Positions 25,433 through 33,716 of a stretch of DNA of 64,000 nt are shown here, piece after piece. The notes beneath the pieces are model-generated. The model made no database searches, was not told where the DNA came from, and saw only the letters and a program-made list of their open reading frames with translations. Both the position numbers and the translations under genes were made by a program. Within the stretch, counting starts at the first letter, position 1; each line of letters begins with the position of its first letter. The DNA comes from an uncultured Bacteroides sp. Its GTDB lineage: Bacteria; Bacteroidota; Bacteroidia; Bacteroidales; Bacteroidaceae. Where the stretch lies: assembly GCA_900555635.1 (NCBI GenBank), contig USLU01000011.1, forward strand, positions 1-64,000, in the 5' to 3' direction.

Positions 25433-27838
25433 TTATTTCTTTCTTGTGCTTACGCGTTCGTAGAGCAGGCGGATCATGTTGTAATCGGGTTCATTGTCTG
25501 GATAGAGCTGTTCTATTTCTTTCCGGACATTGTATTTATGGCGGGTCACTGTAGCTTGATCTACATCTAATACTCTTGAGATGATGTTGGCGTCGATATC
25601 TTCTATAAGCAGCAGGAGGGTGATGAAGTAGCGTTCTTTGCCTCTGCGCTTCATAAAGGATAGTTTGCCAAGTTCAGGATGCTTGTCGGCAAAGTCGAGG
25701 CAGATTTGTTTCAGCTCTCGGCGCATGTCTTCTTCGGCATCGGTTTTTCTGATTCCCAGGGTGTCGAAGAGTAGCTTCGCTTGTCTGTCGATGGCTTGTA
25801 TGTCTTTCTCTATCTCGTCCAAGTTGTCCGTAGGAACATCCAAAATTATCCTTTTTTCATCCAAGTTGGCTCCTGATGCGTCCTGAATGGGGTGTTGCTT
25901 GCGTTTCAAAAAGAAGAGAATACTCATGGAGAGAATAAGCACTCCGACCGAAATCAGGAGGTAAATACTATACGAGTGCTTCTCTTTTTCTATGGAAATG
26001 GGGGTTAGTTCAGTTTTGCCATCGAAAAGGAACAGACCTGATTTGCATCCTACTACTGCTTTTCGTCCGTTGACGGCGATACAAGGTTTGCCGAAGGCTA
26101 AATCATTGAATAGGGGAGTGGGAACTTCGGGGCTGCCCAGTCCCTTGAAGCTCAAGCCATAGTAGTAGAGGATAAAGAAACCTTCGTTGGGATTCTTTTC
26201 AAGCACACCGGCAATGTCCTTTACATGTCTGATGGGTAGTAATTCGCCGTTTGCATCGTTGACGATACCTAGCGAGGTGTTTAGATATATGTTTTTTCCG
26301 TTGGCTATCAGACCGTAGGTACTTTCGTAATCAGACAAATCACGTATCTGTTGGAAAGGAGTTTGCGCATTCTTCAGAGGTTTCGCATACAATCCTTTGT
26401 TCAAGGTGGCAACGTAGATGCTATCCCCATTCTCGCATATTCCGGTGATGTAGGCATCAATAGTGTCTTTCTGGCCTTGGTTGGAAACGATGGGGATAGG
26501 GGTGATGATGCGCTTTGCTTTATCGTCTACAAAGCCCAAAAACTGTCTTGTTCCGATATAAAGGCGTTGTTCGGCCGGAGAATAGTATAGGGTGGTGATA
26601 TTGTTCTGTCCTTTGGAGTTGCTGAACTGCAAGATATTCTCCGCCTTGTTGTTCTTGATCTTGTAGAGTTTCTTACGGGTTGCCAGGAAGAAAGTGTTCC
26701 GGTCGGTTTCAAGAAACTTTATGATGTCGTTGCCGGTTACATCCAAGCCTTCGATGGCACCTAAGGATTTGGATTTGAATTCCGGATGATTGTAGATGAA
26801 CTTGTACAGGTGCAGTCTGAGGTTGTCGGTGATAAAATAAATGCTGTCTCCGGTTCTCTTGGGGCTGACTGCAATTACATTGTTTTCGGAATCGACGGAG
26901 TGCTGGCGTAAGGCAAAGGCAAGTAGCGATTCTTTGCATGCCAGATATAGGAAGTCATTTCCCAAGGCTCCTACTTGTTTGGCGGTGATGCTGATTCCAT
27001 CGGGTAAATTATATACTAAGGTTTGTTGTTCTTGGGTGTATAAGATGGAATTACTTGTGATGAACCATTCAGCCTTGTTAGGGCCTTGGGCGTATAGGTA
27101 GTATTTCCCATTACGCATTAAAGTTTTCTCCTTATTGGGAGCTACTTTGATGATGGCATTCTCTAGCAGAGCGTATACGGTATCGTTGTAGATGCTGATA
27201 TTGGTTGTGAGGGAATCGATGACCGGACGGTTGAAATCTTGCTCCGGATGCTGTACAATGAACAAGCCCAAGTCGCTGGCAACATAAAGTGTTTTGTCTT
27301 TTACCAACACTTTGTTGATGCTACAGCTCTTGTCGCCTTTGCCTATTCTTACCGGAAGCAGTTCGTGGCAGCTGTTTTTATCTTGCAGATTTAGTTGGTA
27401 CAGACCGTTACTTGTCCCTATGTATAATATCTGATTGGTGTTGTCGCGGGCAAGGCTATATACGGAATAATTCAGATTCTTGTCTTTGATGTAGTAAGAC
27501 TGTGTTTGCCCGGAGGTTTTGGAAAATAGTTTCAAGCCGGCATCACGGGTGCCGATGAACAGAGTATCTTCGTTGTATTCTAAGATATCATATATCCTAC
27601 GGTTGCTGTTTATGGAGTATGTATGGTAGTTGTTTACAACTTTCTCGATGAAGCAACCGTCTTCCTGTCCGATATAAAGTTTGTCGGGATCAGTGGGAGA
27701 CTGGTTTATGCAGGATATCGGAGCGTCAAAAGTGTTGATATTGCAGGTCAGTTTGATGGAGTCAGGGGCTTTTGTCTTACTGCATGCAGAGAGTAGAATG
27801 AGTGCCGACATGACCAAAATATATAAGTGCTTTTCCAT
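25433..27838 (-). CDS. Membrane-spanning one-component regulator with sensor propeller and HTH
   Basis: 801-residue protein that probably senses a ligand outside the cytoplasm and regulates transcription inside. The N-terminus MEKHLYILVMSALILLSACSK has a lipobox (LLSAC). A long region of about 25-615 has repeated IYDILEYNEDTLFIGTRDAG-like and LYIGTSNGLYQL-like blades, the two-component-regulator propeller pattern. A transmembrane helix covers 624-644. The cytoplasmic part has a coiled stretch and a LuxR-like helix-turn-helix near 748-775 (SRVLDVDQATVTRHKYNVRKE). There is no kinase or receiver domain. The phosphatase and porin genes downstream are plausible targets. Confidence 0.75.
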   Translation of the reverse strand: MEKHLYILVMSALILLSACSKTKAPDSIKLTCNINTFDAPISCINQSPTDPDKLYIGQEDGCFIEKVVNNYHTYSINSNRRIYDILEYNEDTLFIGTRDAGLKLFSKTSGQTQSYYIKDKNLNYSVYSLARDNTNQILYIGTSNGLYQLNLQDKNSCHELLPVRIGKGDKSCSINKVLVKDKTLYVASDLGLFIVQHPEQDFNRPVIDSLTTNISIYNDTVYALLENAIIKVAPNKEKTLMRNGKYYLYAQGPNKAEWFITSNSILYTQEQQTLVYNLPDGISITAKQVGALGNDFLYLACKESLLAFALRQHSVDSENNVIAVSPKRTGDSIYFITDNLRLHLYKFIYNHPEFKSKSLGAIEGLDVTGNDIIKFLETDRNTFFLATRKKLYKIKNNKAENILQFSNSKGQNNITTLYYSPAEQRLYIGTRQFLGFVDDKAKRIITPIPIVSNQGQKDTIDAYITGICENGDSIYVATLNKGLYAKPLKNAQTPFQQIRDLSDYESTYGLIANGKNIYLNTSLGIVNDANGELLPIRHVKDIAGVLEKNPNEGFFILYYYGLSFKGLGSPEVPTPLFNDLAFGKPCIAVNGRKAVVGCKSGLFLFDGKTELTPISIEKEKHSYSIYLLISVGVLILSMSILFFLKRKQHPIQDASGANLDEKRIILDVPTDNLDEIEKDIQAIDRQAKLLFDTLGIRKTDAEEDMRRELKQICLDFADKHPELGKLSFMKRRGKERYFITLLLLIEDIDANIISRVLDVDQATVTRHKYNVRKEIEQLYPDNEPDYNMIRLLYERVSTRKK

Positions 27839-28130
27839 ATTCGATGTTAATGGGTAATATTGATTAGACAAAGGCAAATATAACCTGTTTTCACGAAACT
27901 AAGAAGTTCTTGATACTTTATTGATAAATCTGTGCAGTTTACAATAAAAAAGGCGGAAACACTTGACATCGGCTTTGGGATGTTGTATATTTGTAACTGC
28001 AATTTTAATTCTAATTCAGTTTTAAATTGGCATAAAAGGAGGAGCGTTGCTTCTCCTTTTATATTTCCCCTCTCGTATCTCCTTTCGAAATGCCGCAGGT
28101 TTGCTCCCCCAATGCTACACTTTAGCTTCC

Positions 28131-28313
28131 TAAACCTCAGGTTTAAGCAGGTGAAATGGCTGGCATTTGCCCTGAAAACCTCTGTGGTTTTGGTGAAAAG
28201 CCCCGTCATTTCGGATGTTGAAGTGTGGCAAAACGGATGATGTGTCTAGGGCAAACAGATGATGCGTTTGGGTGAAACAGATGGTCTGTTTGGGTGAAAC
28301 ACATCATGTGTTC
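28131..28313. repeat. Array of mini-hairpin units with differing stems
   Basis: Roughly 22-base units, many beginning GGTGAAA, each able to fold into a short hairpin whose stem sequence differs from unit to unit. Clear stems: TAAACC/GGTTTA (28131-28145), AAATG/CATTT (28154-28168), AAAACC/GGTTTT (28175-28191), CAAAC/GTTTG (28252-28270), AAACAG/CTGTTT (28275-28291) and AACACA/TGTGTT (28298-28312). Units near 28192-28250 are degenerate. It lies in the 563-base gap between the propeller regulator and the toxin gene, which otherwise holds no convincing gene. Confidence 0.6.
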
Positions 28314-28401
28314 CGATCACACAAATGAGAGGCTTTAGCCTTCCGCCCGTTAATCTTTTGTAAATCTGCTCTTGACAAGAATTGTAATTTTCATAACTTC
28401 G

Positions 28402-28713
28402 CTATGTATCTTTAGCTACATTTACCATCTTGCCCAGCTTATAGTGATTGTTCCAAAGTACAAGTACCTCTATTTTCTGAAGGCTATGCCGGTAGAAAAG
28501 GGTATAGTCCGGGTGGGGGGTGATGTAGCGAATGTTTTCTGTTTCGGTGGCTTGCCCAATGAAGGGGTTCAGAGTGACGCGATATAACGCATTTTGGAAC
28601 AACTGATACATTGTCTTGCTGTATTGCTTGTTACCGTGCTTCTCCTGTGAAGAAAGCAAAAGACTTTTTAATGCTTCTTTAGCAATGGGTGCCCAACTTA
28701 TTTGCTTAACCAT
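28402..28713 (-). CDS. RelE/ParE-family toxin
   Basis: 103-residue protein with the ParE/RelE fold pattern: an N-terminal helix pair (WAPIAKEALKSLLLSSQEKHGNKQYSKTMY), the turn NPFIGQATE, and C-terminal strands NIRYITPHPDYTLFYRH and KIEVLVLWNNH. The start ATG at 28713 lies inside the end of a short upstream frame, giving the usual antitoxin-toxin order with a 16-base overlap. Whether it acts on gyrase (ParE) or on ribosome-bound mRNA (RelE) cannot be read from the sequence. Confidence 0.75.
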   Translation of the reverse strand: MVKQISWAPIAKEALKSLLLSSQEKHGNKQYSKTMYQLFQNALYRVTLNPFIGQATETENIRYITPHPDYTLFYRHSLQKIEVLVLWNNHYKLGKMVNVAKDT

Positions 28714-28865
28714 GCTTCTACCTCCTGATTAATGGTTAGATCTTCTTGTCCTTGTCCTTCATCCAGTTGGCGGCAGGCAATTCTGATGTCATGGCGTAAC
28801 CGGACGGAGAATTTAAGGATTTGTTTTTCTGGTTGTAATGTTTGTTCTTGTTTCGTTTTTGCCAT
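28698..28865 (-). CDS. Candidate antitoxin (55 aa) of the RelE/ParE pair
   Basis: Short frame read from the ATG at 28865: MAKTKQEQTLQPEKQ, then ILKFSVRLRHDIRIACRQLD, an acidic GQGQED tract, and LTINQEVEAWLSK. It overlaps the toxin start by 16 bases. Size, charge and position are those of an antitoxin. I do not recognise its DNA-binding family; the KFSVRLRHDIRIA segment could be a ribbon-helix-helix strand and helix. Confidence 0.65.
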   Translation of the reverse strand: MAKTKQEQTLQPEKQILKFSVRLRHDIRIACRQLDEGQGQEDLTINQEVEAWLSK

Positions 28866-28932
28866 AACGTAATCTCCTTTTCCTTAAAAACATTCTAGGT
28901 TAAATAATTGTTTTGCCAACAAAAGTAAACTT

Positions 28933-29841
28933 ATGAAAGATAAGAAACTGGAAGGAAATTTGAGTATGATTGCCTCGCGAGTGATGGCGGGATTGAATAT
29001 GAATGCGCTGAAGTTCCTGCTTCCTGTATGGGTGGGAGCGTTGACGGGTGTCACATTGCGGGTTACGTTTGCCGCTTTGGCATTTTGGATAACAGGACTT
29101 TTTGTAAAAGAAGCTACTGCTTCAAAGCAACAACGTATTCGTTTGCTTTGTCTCGGAGCATTCGGCCTGTACGGTTTCTTATTCTGCTATTTGCTGGGTA
29201 TCAGTAAGACAACACCGGTATCCAGTGCCATATTCAATTCCATGCAACCTATCTGGGTATTTTTGATTTCTGTCTTTTTCCTGCACGAGAAGGCAACTGT
29301 TATGAAAATTATCGGCATTGCTTTAGGCTTTGGTGGTGCGTTACTGTGCATCCTTACACAAGGCAGTGACGACCTGGCACAGGATGCATTTACGGGGAAT
29401 ATGCTTTGTATGGTCAGCTCATTTGTTTTTGCCATTTATCTGATAGTGAGTAAAAAACTACTTCAGGAAGTAGGAGTGGTAACGATGATGAAGTATATCT
29501 TCGGTGGTGCGGCAATCATGGGAGTGATTGTTTCTACCATATTCGGATGGGAAGCTCCTTTATTTACCGATGCTTCGCATGGCGAGTGGCACTGGATGCC
29601 GTGGGCGGTACTTGCTTTCGTCTTGATCTTTCCTACTTATCTCAGTTATTTCCTCGTACCTATCGGATTGAAGTATCTCAAAACAACCGTTGTCGCCATC
29701 TACAGCTATCTGATTTTAGTTGTGACTACCGTCACTTCTCTGGCATTAGGGCAAGACCGTTTCAGTTGGACGCAAGCTCTCGCCATTGCAATGATTTGTG
29801 TCAGCGTTTATTTTGTGGAGGTGGCGGAAAGGAAGAAATAG
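28933..29841 (+). CDS. EamA/DMT-family transporter
   Basis: Inner-membrane transporter of 302 residues with about ten hydrophobic helices in two halves, as in the drug/metabolite transporter superfamily. The first half includes TPVSSAIFNSMQPIWVFLISVFFLHEK and the second LKYLKTTVVAIYSYLILVVTTV, the two positions where EamA repeats end. Substrate unknown. It is divergent from the toxin-antitoxin pair and convergent with the thiamine operon, separated from it by an AT-rich palindrome. Confidence 0.85.
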   Translation: MKDKKLEGNLSMIASRVMAGLNMNALKFLLPVWVGALTGVTLRVTFAALAFWITGLFVKEATASKQQRIRLLCLGAFGLYGFLFCYLLGISKTTPVSSAIFNSMQPIWVFLISVFFLHEKATVMKIIGIALGFGGALLCILTQGSDDLAQDAFTGNMLCMVSSFVFAIYLIVSKKLLQEVGVVTMMKYIFGGAAIMGVIVSTIFGWEAPLFTDASHGEWHWMPWAVLAFVLIFPTYLSYFLVPIGLKYLKTTVVAIYSYLILVVTTVTSLALGQDRFSWTQALAIAMICVSVYFVEVAERKK

Positions 29842-29848
29842 TGATTGG

Positions 29849-29911
29849 TTATAAGTTATGAGTTATTTGCTTATATATAAAAGACATTAACAAATAACTC
29901 ATAACTTATAA
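29849..29911. terminator. AT-rich palindrome overlapping the 3' end of thiN
   Basis: Perfect 21-base arms, 29849-29869 and 29891-29911, built on TTATAAGTTATGAGTTATTTG. The minus-strand thiN gene ends inside the right arm, so its last residues (NYKL and TGA) are encoded by it. The sequence is closely related to the palindrome at 6054-6141. Confidence 0.75.
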
Positions 29912-30513
29912 TTGATCATTATCAAATATTCTCCTTCTGCTTCGATTGTAAACTCTGTTCCTGTGCATTCGTTGAGAGTTCCTTGCCACCAGTTGGTGAA
30001 GTCACTGAGTGGATAGACTAATCCCTTGCCGTGCAGACCGTGGGCAGTGAAGTTGATGATAGAGACTTGCTGGCCGGGTTGGCAAGGAAAAGTGCATGTA
30101 TTCCGGCAGGGTATAAAAACGCCGAAATCTGTATAAGTGCAAACATCTGCTCCGGCACGCATGTAGTCTATGAGTAGGCTGAGGTTGCCTAAAGTGTGGT
30201 CTTCACGCTTGCCGGTGGCGCCTACAATGGCGAAACGACGTTTGCCTTGCGACAACAGGAAATTGATGGCTTTGGTCTGGTCGTTAGTCTCCTGGTCGCT
30301 GAGACGGTGCAGGATATGTTCGTACTTCTTCTGGTTCTCTTCGCTCAAAGAATCGCCGTCGCCAATGATAACATCGGGTACATGTCCTTGCCGGATATAC
30401 TCATCGGCTCCACCATCACAACAAATCACATAAGGTGCTTCCGCTAATACCTTCAAGGGTAGGGGATTCGTTGGATAGTCCCCGTTTGCCAAAACTACTG
30501 CTTCTATTTTCAT
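29899..30513 (-). CDS. thiN: Thiamine pyrophosphokinase
   Basis: Converts imported thiamine to thiamine diphosphate using ATP, 204 residues. The N-terminal half has VVLANGDYP, VICCDGGADEYIRQGHVPDVIIGDGDSL and DQTNDQTKAINFLLSQG-like motifs (here SDQETNDQTKAINFLL), and the middle has IVGATGKREDHTLGNLSLL; all are hallmark blocks of this enzyme. The ATG at 30513 is chosen because MKIEAVVLANGD is the normal start. It is the last gene of the thiamine uptake operon, 24 bases after pnuT. Confidence 0.93.
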   Translation of the reverse strand: MKIEAVVLANGDYPTNPLPLKVLAEAPYVICCDGGADEYIRQGHVPDVIIGDGDSLSEENQKKYEHILHRLSDQETNDQTKAINFLLSQGKRRFAIVGATGKREDHTLGNLSLLIDYMRAGADVCTYTDFGVFIPCRNTCTFPCQPGQQVSIINFTAHGLHGKGLVYPLSDFTNWWQGTLNECTGTEFTIEAEGEYLIMINYKL

Positions 30514-30537
30514 CAACCAATCACTAATCACTAACCG

Positions 30538-31137
30538 TTAATCACTATTTACCATCATCTTCTTCCATTTGAAGTAGCCAAAGATAGCGATTATTGTGTA
30601 TAGACCGTATAAAGCGGCGGTAAAATCTAATCCTTTATAGATATATAATCCCGTGCTGACGGCATCTACGGCAATCCATGCCCACCATTGTTCCACGTAT
30701 TTGCGTGCCAGCATCCACATGCCTACAATACTTAGTGCAGTTGTGAAGGAATCCAACCATGGCACATTGCTGTCTGTGAAGTTTATCAATATATAGGCGA
30801 TGCCTAGCAGTGTGACGATAAACACGGCTATGAGTGGCAGCAGGTAGCCCAGTGGCATACGTGTAATGGGAAGCTCTTCTTGTTGTACGGTTTCTTTCCG
30901 AAGTATCTTTCTACGGAGGAAAGTTCCGTATCTCCACATCATCCAGCCGTAAATGGCAGCGCCCAAGTAGTAGATATTGATGCCGAAATCGGCGTACAAT
31001 CCCGCGTCGTAATAGACAAAGATGTAAATGGCAGGCATGATGATGCCCGCTATCCAAAGATAGATACTTGCCCGATACTCCAGCCAAAGGTAGAGCAATC
31101 CGACAAGCGTCCCTATGATTTCAAGTATATGCTCCAT
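30538..31137 (-). CDS. pnuT: PnuT thiamine transporter (PnuC family)
   Basis: Inner-membrane permease of 199 residues with about seven hydrophobic helices. The family resembles the nicotinamide riboside importer PnuC (LYLWLEYRASIYLWIAGIIMPAIYI; WWAWIAVDAVSTGLYIYKGLDFTAALY). Its place between a TPP-riboswitch-controlled TonB receptor and thiamine pyrophosphokinase marks it as the thiamine-specific branch named PnuT. It supplies thiamine that ThiN traps by pyrophosphorylation. Confidence 0.92.
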   Translation of the reverse strand: MEHILEIIGTLVGLLYLWLEYRASIYLWIAGIIMPAIYIFVYYDAGLYADFGINIYYLGAAIYGWMMWRYGTFLRRKILRKETVQQEELPITRMPLGYLLPLIAVFIVTLLGIAYILINFTDSNVPWLDSFTTALSIVGMWMLARKYVEQWWAWIAVDAVSTGLYIYKGLDFTAALYGLYTIIAIFGYFKWKKMMVNSD

Positions 31138-31173
31138 TAAATGATATATAATCGTATAAAAAGCGAAACTATT

Positions 31174-31201
31174 CTCGTTCCCCTTTATTAGGGGGAACGA
31201 G
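31174..31201 (-). terminator. Intra-operon hairpin between receptor and pnuT
   Basis: Arms CTCGTTCCCC (31174-31183) and GGGGAACGAG (31192-31201) around an 8-base loop give a 10-bp GC-rich stem with no U-run on either strand. It probably lowers or processes transcription between the highly expressed receptor and the inner-membrane genes. Confidence 0.6.
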
Positions 31202-31204
31202 GGG

Positions 31205-33493
31205 TTAGAAACTTAGCGTGATATGCGCCAACGTATTGATGCCTGCATTGGGATAATAGGCTGCATAGTTCGAAGTATATAGCAACTTGCTGTCTGCAGT
31301 CTTAGTCTGGCTCTTGCCTTCGTAAATGGCAGAACCGGATGCATATCCGTTGCTTTCGTAAGTTTCATCGAAGAGGTTATAAACGGTGATTCCTACATTA
31401 ACGGACTTGATGCCACGCAACTTGAAAGTATAACCTACATTCAGGTTGCTTACGCAATAAGCATCCAGCGTACAATCTTCCTGATGAGCATTGTTAAGAT
31501 ACTGCTTGCTGACGTATTGGGTTTGCAAGGAAGCGTTAATACCTTTATAATCGAAAGATATCAGACTGTTTGCCATAAAGTCCGGCGAGAAAGAAATAGG
31601 AGTAGAGCCGATGTAGCGGGTGGTCTGCGCGATGCTCCCATTTTCGTTGTACAGTTCGTCCCAATCTTCGTTGTAATCGCTCAGATATTCCGTGTAGTCC
31701 TTGATGCGGTTGCGGCTGATGGTTGCATTGACATCCCAACGCAGCCAACGGACTATTTGTGCGCCTGCCATCAGTTCAACGCCCATACGGTAACTGGATT
31801 TTACGTTCTCGGCTACGGGTTCGCCAATCTCATTCAGTTGTCCGTTCAGTACTAACTGATTCTTGTAGTCCATATAATAGAAATTGGCGCCAGCGCTGAA
31901 CCAATCTTTTTGGAAAGTATATCCCAACTCATAGTCGAACAGGCGTTCGGCTTTGGGGCGTGCGGCAAAAAGATTGTCGGTATAGTTGTTACGGGTAGGC
32001 TCTTTATTGGCTACGCTGAAAGAGGCATATACCTTATTATATCGGTTGATGTTCCAGAATGCACCCGCCTTCGGATTAAAGAAGTTGAAATCTTCGTCGA
32101 TGGCAAGTGGTTGCAGATGTCCGGGGCTGGCGGTCCAATCCCATTTGTCGTTGTTGCCGTTTATTTTGTAACGAGTATAGCGGTACTGCAAGTCAGCATA
32201 GAGGTTGATGCCGCTGCCTACTGACCAATTAGCTTTGGCGTAGATGTTACCGTCCGTTTTGCGTCCGATGTTACGGTAGTATTCATGGTCGGGGTCCAAG
32301 TTGCCGAGGTAGTTCTTCACCCACACTACCTTGCCGTTATGTGTATTCTTGTAATAGTTCAAACCGCCGCCGATGGATGCGTTGATACAATCGTTGTTGT
32401 AGTTTACTGAGAATATACCACCGCCAAAACCACTGTCCACTAATTTACGGCGTACAAGGTTGGCTTTCTTAATGGTTGTTCCGTTTGCCTCGAAAGGTTG
32501 CAAACCATATTCTATCAAGGAACGGGCATTCTTGTATTCTTCGTAATAGCCGTCACCGTCGGTGTAGTGCAGAGCCACATTCAGGTTCCATTCGGAGGAA
32601 AGAATCTGGTTCAGCAGCAGTTGGTAATGCGTTTGGCGGTAATAGTCTATCTGGTTGTCGTAGAAGCCGATTACGTCTCCGTTATCATCTTCTATCTCTC
32701 CATTCGGATTGTATTTGCGGTGTACCTGCAAAGCTTTCTTCTCCAGTCCGTCCCAGGCATGGTAAGTCTCTTCTTTTCCACCGAAGGTAATGAATTTGAT
32801 AGTGGTATTGTCGTTGTAATATCCTCCTTGTACGAAGTAAGACTTCAAATCGGCACTGGCACGGTCTCTGTAGCCGTCACTCTGTACGTTGGAGAGTCGG
32901 GCATCAAATCCCCAATGGTTGTTGATAATGCCGGTTCCCACTTTTACAGTCTCTTTGTGCGTATTGAAGGAACCGTACGAACCGGAAAACTCGGCATACG
33001 GTTGGGGAGATATTCCTTGTGTCTGCATATTGATGCTGGCTCCGAAAGCTCCCGCACCATTGGTTGAGGTTCCTGCACCGCGTTGAATCTGCATGTCTTG
33101 CAGCGAAGATGCAAAGTCCGGTGTATTCACCCAATAGATGGAATGGCTTTCGGCATCGTTCATCGGGATGCCGTTGGTGGTGACGTTGATGCGGGTTGCG
33201 TCCGTACCGCGGACGCGGATACTGGTATATCCGATACCGGCTCCGGCATCACTTGTTGTTAATACCGAGGGAGTGAATGTAAGCAGATACGGAATGTCTT
33301 GCCCGAAGTTCTGCTTCTTTAATTGTTCTTTACTTACGTTGGTGAAAGCCACCGGTGTGGTGCTCGTGGCACGCGTAGAAATAACCTCTACTTCATTCAG
33401 GTTGATAACTCGCAAGCTATCCTTTGTTGGTGTTTGCGCACAAACACTCATTGCTGCCATCAGAAGGCAGACCATCATTGCATGTCTCTTCAT
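31205..33493 (-). CDS. TonB-dependent outer-membrane receptor, thiamine uptake
   Basis: 762-residue receptor with signal peptide MKRHAMMVCLLMAAMSVCAQ. The plug domain spans about 30-150 (VNLNEVEVISTRA-like TonB box region, then SIRVRGTDATRINVTTNGIPMND and IQRGAGTSTNGAGAFGASINM). The beta-barrel ends with the aromatic NTLAHITLSF. ATG at 33493 was preferred to a TTG two codons upstream. A TPP riboswitch precedes it, and pnuT and thiN follow, so thiamine or its phosphates is the substrate. TonB/ExbBD energise it; they are not in the window. Confidence 0.93.
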   Translation of the reverse strand: MKRHAMMVCLLMAAMSVCAQTPTKDSLRVINLNEVEVISTRATSTTPVAFTNVSKEQLKKQNFGQDIPYLLTFTPSVLTTSDAGAGIGYTSIRVRGTDATRINVTTNGIPMNDAESHSIYWVNTPDFASSLQDMQIQRGAGTSTNGAGAFGASINMQTQGISPQPYAEFSGSYGSFNTHKETVKVGTGIINNHWGFDARLSNVQSDGYRDRASADLKSYFVQGGYYNDNTTIKFITFGGKEETYHAWDGLEKKALQVHRKYNPNGEIEDDNGDVIGFYDNQIDYYRQTHYQLLLNQILSSEWNLNVALHYTDGDGYYEEYKNARSLIEYGLQPFEANGTTIKKANLVRRKLVDSGFGGGIFSVNYNNDCINASIGGGLNYYKNTHNGKVVWVKNYLGNLDPDHEYYRNIGRKTDGNIYAKANWSVGSGINLYADLQYRYTRYKINGNNDKWDWTASPGHLQPLAIDEDFNFFNPKAGAFWNINRYNKVYASFSVANKEPTRNNYTDNLFAARPKAERLFDYELGYTFQKDWFSAGANFYYMDYKNQLVLNGQLNEIGEPVAENVKSSYRMGVELMAGAQIVRWLRWDVNATISRNRIKDYTEYLSDYNEDWDELYNENGSIAQTTRYIGSTPISFSPDFMANSLISFDYKGINASLQTQYVSKQYLNNAHQEDCTLDAYCVSNLNVGYTFKLRGIKSVNVGITVYNLFDETYESNGYASGSAIYEGKSQTKTADSKLLYTSNYAAYYPNAGINTLAHITLSF

Positions 33494-33544
33494 TTGCAAT
33501 CATTTAGTTTAGATAAATACAGAAAAGGGGGGACTTTTCTTCTT

Positions 33545-33620
33545 TTCCCTACGCCGGCACTACCCGGATCAGGTCAATGGGTATGATCTCAGCCCGTCAT
33601 ATTGGGGCACCCCTTAGTTG
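33545..33620 (-). ncRNA. TPP riboswitch (thi box)
   Basis: On the minus strand the leader contains AGGGGTGCCCC, the conserved CTGAGA (33587-33592) and ACCTGATCCGGGTA (33561-33574) followed by TGCCGGCGTAGGGA, the two ThDP-binding helices of the thi box. It lies 52-127 bases before the receptor start and should repress the operon when thiamine diphosphate is high. Confidence 0.95.
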
Positions 33621-33631
33621 AAATCTATGGG

Positions 33632-33664
33632 CAAAGGTATAGCTTTCTGCTGATTTGTACAAGC
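33632..33664 (-). promoter_or_regulatory. Candidate promoter of the thiamine operon
   Basis: Minus strand -7 element TACCTTTG (33632-33639) with a partial -33 CTTG (33661-33664) 21 bases upstream. Transcription would start just before the riboswitch. Confidence 0.5.
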
Positions 33665-33716
33665 AAAGCTAGGGAAAACTGTTGTATTACAGTAGATTCA
33701 ATAATCAACAGTTCTA

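Noticed and set aside
27847..28240. Two overlapping open frames on opposite strands
   Set aside because: They have no family features, cover the hairpin array and lack plausible starts; treated as non-coding.
28131..28313. CRISPR-like array
   Set aside because: The repeated part is only GGTGAAA and the variable parts are self-complementary hairpins, not spacers; no cas genes are nearby.
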